Below, piece by piece: positions 61,846 through 64,000 of a stretch of 64,000 nucleotides of DNA (positions are counted from its first letter, which is position 1; the number at the start of each line of letters is the position of its first letter). A program made the position numbers and the translations under genes. The notes beneath the pieces are model-generated. The model was not told the DNA's origin. It was given only the letters and a program-made list of their open reading frames with translations, and did not search any database. This stretch comes from Streptomyces sp. HM190 (GTDB lineage Bacteria > Actinomycetota > Actinomycetes > Streptomycetales > Streptomycetaceae), in the NCBI RefSeq assembly GCF_009857135.1, contig NZ_CP047318.1, positions 6,696,001 to 6,760,000 of the forward strand. Reading direction: 5' to 3'.

Positions 61846-62420
61846 AGGGTCTCGAACGTGTCGGTGTCCGCGCGGTGTTCGCGCACGGCTCCGGTGTGGA
61901 CCTCGTAGTACCAGCCGCGCAGCCGCAGCCGGCCGTCGGCGAGGCGCTTCTCCACGCAGGGGTAGGAACGCAGCCGCAGCAGCTGGCTGAGGACGTGGTT
62001 CTGCACGCCGTCGGCGACGGTGGGGTCCTCGACCGTGCCCTGGGGGCGCGGGGTGGCGTGCGCGAGCCAGTCGCGTACGGCGGGTACGGCGTCGAGGTCG
62101 TCGCCGCGCACCAGCGCGCCGACGGCACCGCAGTGCGAGTGGCCGCAGACCACGATGTCGCTGACGCCGAGCACTTCCACGGCGTACTCGATGGTGGCCG
62201 TCTCACCGGTGGGGCGGTCGGGGGCGTACGGGGGGACGATGTTGCCGGCGGTCCGCAGTTCGAAGAGCTCGCCGGGGCGGGCGCCCGTGATCAGGGCCGG
62301 GACGACCCGCGAGTCGGAGCAGGTGATGAACAGGACCTCGGGGGACTGGCCCTCGGCCAGCCTGGCGAACTCCTCAGGGCGCTGTCCGAAGGTACGGGCG
62401 TTGTCGATGAGGGGCTGCAT
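61842..62420 (-). CDS. Beta-class carbonic anhydrase
   Basis: A 192-residue zinc enzyme interconverting carbon dioxide and bicarbonate. Zinc ligands Cys34, His94 and Cys97 lie in FITCSDSRVV and CGHSHCGAV; the Asp36-Arg38 dyad is present. ATG 62420 follows AGGAGGAG. Its stop overlaps the SulP start, so both proteins are made together, probably to supply or balance bicarbonate for carboxylases. Confidence 0.95.
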   Translation of the reverse strand: MQPLIDNARTFGQRPEEFARLAEGQSPEVLFITCSDSRVVPALITGARPGELFELRTAGNIVPPYAPDRPTGETATIEYAVEVLGVSDIVVCGHSHCGAVGALVRGDDLDAVPAVRDWLAHATPRPQGTVEDPTVADGVQNHVLSQLLRLRSYPCVEKRLADGRLRLRGWYYEVHTGAVREHRADTDTFETL

Positions 62421-62500
62421 GATGTGGTGACTCCTCCTGGCGCGCCACGGCGGCGCGTCGGGCTTGCACGACAGATGTGGGGGGAACGCACTCCGCCGGA

Positions 62501-62902
62501 TCAGCAGCGGAAGACCTGGAGAGCGGCCGGGGTGGGGGCCGTGCGGGATCTCGGCTGCCGGTGGTGCCGGGCCGAGGACCGTTCCGGTTCGCTGACGACC
62601 GCCGGGTTCTCCCCCTGCGACGGGCGTACGGGCGCTCCGGAAGCGGTGTGGGTGGTGGCGCGGTGCCGGTCACGGGTGCGGACAGGACCGGTCGGGTCCT
62701 CGGAATGACCGCATGCGCGGGCTGTGGCGGCCGGGTCACGCACCGGTGTGGCCGGGAGGGCCTTTCCGGGCGTGGCTTTGGCCTTGACGTGACCGAGGGT
62801 GTGCGCGGATGCGAAGGAAGTGGTGGGAGTGAAGAACTGCAGGGCGAGCAGGACGGCGGCCAGGGCCGCGATGACGGTTCGGGGCGCCGCACCTCGCAAC
62901 AT
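62501..62902 (-). CDS. Small secreted protein of unknown function
   Basis: A 133-residue protein with a signal peptide or N-terminal anchor (TVIAALAAVLLALQFFTPTTSFASA) followed by a basic, His/Arg/Pro-rich hydrophilic body and a C-terminal Cys (ALQVFRC). Two cysteines occur in all. No family recognised beyond similar streptomycete hypotheticals. ATG 62902 follows GGGGAGG. The upstream DNA holds phased direct repeats and an AT-rich palindrome, suggesting tight control. Confidence 0.7.
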   Translation of the reverse strand: MLRGAAPRTVIAALAAVLLALQFFTPTTSFASAHTLGHVKAKATPGKALPATPVRDPAATARACGHSEDPTGPVRTRDRHRATTHTASGAPVRPSQGENPAVVSEPERSSARHHRQPRSRTAPTPAALQVFRC

Positions 62903-62958
62903 CAGCCTCCCCACGGTCAGTTCGTCCTGTCTCCCGGGTGCCGGCAGTTGAACGAGTT

Positions 62959-62986
62959 GGTCAATCAATGGTCAACCGCTGGTCAA
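62959..62986. promoter_or_regulatory. Three GGTCAA direct repeats at exact 11 bp spacing
   Basis: GGTCAA occurs at 62959, 62970 and 62981; on the minus strand it reads TTGACC three times, 57-84 bp before the small secreted gene. One-turn phasing of short repeats is typical of winged-helix (OmpR/PhoP or SARP) activator sites. Confidence 0.55.
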
Positions 62987-62993
62987 GAAACAC

Positions 62994-63025
62994 GTTAACC
63001 CTGCAAAGTTGTTTGCAGGGTTAAC
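62994..63025. promoter_or_regulatory. AT-rich 14 bp-arm palindrome
   Basis: GTTAACCCTGCAAA and its exact complement flank GTTG. The composition is strikingly AT-rich for this genome. It lies 112 bp beyond the 3' end of the ATPase gene and 8 bp from the GGTCAA repeats, so it may be an operator or a terminator. Confidence 0.5.
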
Positions 63026-63079
63026 TTAACGTTTCGAGCTGAAGAGAGCCTGAAAAGCGCGGGCAGGATGGCCGGAAAA

Positions 63080-63116
63080 GCCCCCGGACCGGGGGAGTTG
63101 CTCCCGGTCAGGGGGC
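63080..63116 (-). terminator. Terminator of the ZapE-like gene
   Basis: GCCCCCGGACCGGGGGAG and CTCCCGGTCAGGGGGC form an imperfect long stem around TTG, 21 bases after the stop. Confidence 0.7.
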
Positions 63117-63136
63117 GTCGGTGTGCCGCTGAGGGC

Positions 63137-64000
63137 TCAGTGCCCGGCGAGTCGCCCGGCGTCACGGGCGAGGGCGGTGAGGCGGGAGATGGCCCGGAAG
63201 TACTTCTTCCGGTAGCCGCCGTTCAGCATCTCCTCGCTGAACAGCCGGTCGAAGGGCAGGCCGGAGGCGAGCACGGGTATCTCGCGGTCGTACAGCCGGT
63301 CCGCGAGCACCACCAGCCGCAAGGCGGTCGACTGGTCGGGGACGGGCCGGACGTCGGTCAGGCAGACCGCCTTCAGACCGTCCGTCAGGGCGCCGTACCG
63401 GCTGGGGTGGACCCGCGCGAGGTGCTCCAGCAGATGTGGGAAGTCGTCGAGGGAGGAGCCCTCGGTGGCGTACGCCGCCTTCGTGACCTGCTCGTCGGAG
63501 AACGGCGGCGGCGCCTCGGGCAGTCCGCGGTGGCGGTAGTCCTCGCCGTCGATGCGCTGGGCGCGGAAGTGGGCGGACAGGCCCTGGATCTCCCGCAGGA
63601 AGTCGGCCGCCGCGAACCGGCCCTCACCGAGCTTGCCCGGCAGGGTGTTCGACGTGGCGGCCAGGGCGACGCCCGCGTCCACCAGCTTGCCGAGCAGCGT
63701 GGACACCAGGACGGTGTCGCCCGGGTCGTCCAGCTCGAACTCGTCGATGCACAGCAGCCGGTGCCCGGAGAGGGTCTGGACCGTCTTCTGGAAGCCGAGC
63801 GCGCCGACCAGGTTGGTCAGCTCCACGAAGGTGCCGAACGCCTTCAGCGCGGGTTCGGCCGGGGTCGCGTGCCACAGGGAGGCCAGCAGATGGGTCTTGC
63901 CGACGCCGTAGCCGCCGTCCAGGTAGACACCGCGCGGGCCGGCCGGGACCTTGGGGGCCTTCGCCCGGCCGAAGCCGAAGAGGCCACGCCTGCCGGCGCC
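63137..64000 (-). CDS. zapE: ZapE/AFG1-like ATPase (5' part outside window)
   Basis: The last 287 residues of an AFG1-type AAA ATPase continuing past the window edge. Walker A GGYGVGKTHLLASLWH, Walker B LLCIDEFELDDPGD and sensor-1 AATSNTLPGKLGEGRF are intact, followed by the family C-terminus LFSEEMLNGGYRKKYFRAISRL. ZapE associates with the divisome in gammaproteobacteria; in Actinobacteria its role is unclear. Single gene with its own terminator. Confidence 0.92.
   Translation of the reverse strand, partial: GAGRRGLFGFGRAKAPKVPAGPRGVYLDGGYGVGKTHLLASLWHATPAEPALKAFGTFVELTNLVGALGFQKTVQTLSGHRLLCIDEFELDDPGDTVLVSTLLGKLVDAGVALAATSNTLPGKLGEGRFAAADFLREIQGLSAHFRAQRIDGEDYRHRGLPEAPPPFSDEQVTKAAYATEGSSLDDFPHLLEHLARVHPSRYGALTDGLKAVCLTDVRPVPDQSTALRLVVLADRLYDREIPVLASGLPFDRLFSEEMLNGGYRKKYFRAISRLTALARDAGRLAGH

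Overview
This window reads as a Streptomyces chromosome segment. The evidence is very high G+C, strong third-position GC bias, frequent GTG and some TTG starts, AGGAGG-type ribosome binding sites, stem-loop terminators without a T tract, MsiK-type sugar transporters that lack their own ATPase, and gene pairs familiar from that genus. From memory the order resembles the Streptomyces coelicolor region from the HTH-MurA/aconitase pair through ngcEFG, rok7B7-xylFGH, dxs, a fadA/fadB pair, hemE and hemG/hemQ. No alignment was run to confirm this.

Layout, left to right. 1-1740: end of an SDR gene, a second SDR and a PHP-family phosphatase, tightly coupled. 1840-7712: an HTH-MurA fusion on the minus strand, a roughly 1.5 kb stretch holding a small DUF4236 gene, then aconitase. 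The fusion gene and aconitase share an ATCTC-N6-GAGAT palindrome in their promoter regions. 7844-10995: a cellobiose-box-controlled AA10 lytic polysaccharide monooxygenase, a 60 bp palindromic MITE-like element at its stop codon, and a complete IS1182-type insertion sequence. 11180-15059: a large secreted GH92 alpha-mannosidase between two copies of one operator-like palindrome. 15249-23993: amino-sugar importer ngcEFG, the ROK regulator rok7B7 and the xylose importer xylFGH. 24217-31826: dxs, an APC permease, a NYN-domain protein and a fatty-acid beta-oxidation operon. 32046-38744: a mannoside locus with a LacI regulator and GH2 beta-mannosidase facing a three-gene ABC importer across paired operators.

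38897-48727 carries ribonuclease D, a LuxR-type regulator, DUF3000, and the heme genes hemE, hemG/cgoX and hemQ/chdC, with a rhomboid remnant, a CoA-disulfide-reductase-like flavoprotein and a DUF4349 lipoprotein between them. 48753-58914, all minus strand, holds a secreted alpha/beta hydrolase, three DUF4142 paralogues around a DUF692 (MNIO) protein, a PTH2-like protein, a zinc-ribbon protein, a polysaccharide deacetylase lipoprotein and a PhoX-like phosphatase. 58943-64000 holds an SPFH protein, a coupled carbonic anhydrase/SulP pair, a small secreted protein with an unusual upstream region, and the 3' part of a ZapE/AFG1-type ATPase.

The common thread of the first 39 kb is uptake and breakdown of polymer-derived sugars (chitin or cellulose, GlcNAc, xylose, mannosides) beside central metabolism. 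The best leads for new biology are the HTH-MurA fusion with a shared operator at aconitase, the DUF692/DUF4142 cluster, the CTAG-associated palindromic elements, and the 11-bp-phased GGTCAA repeats near 62.97 kb.
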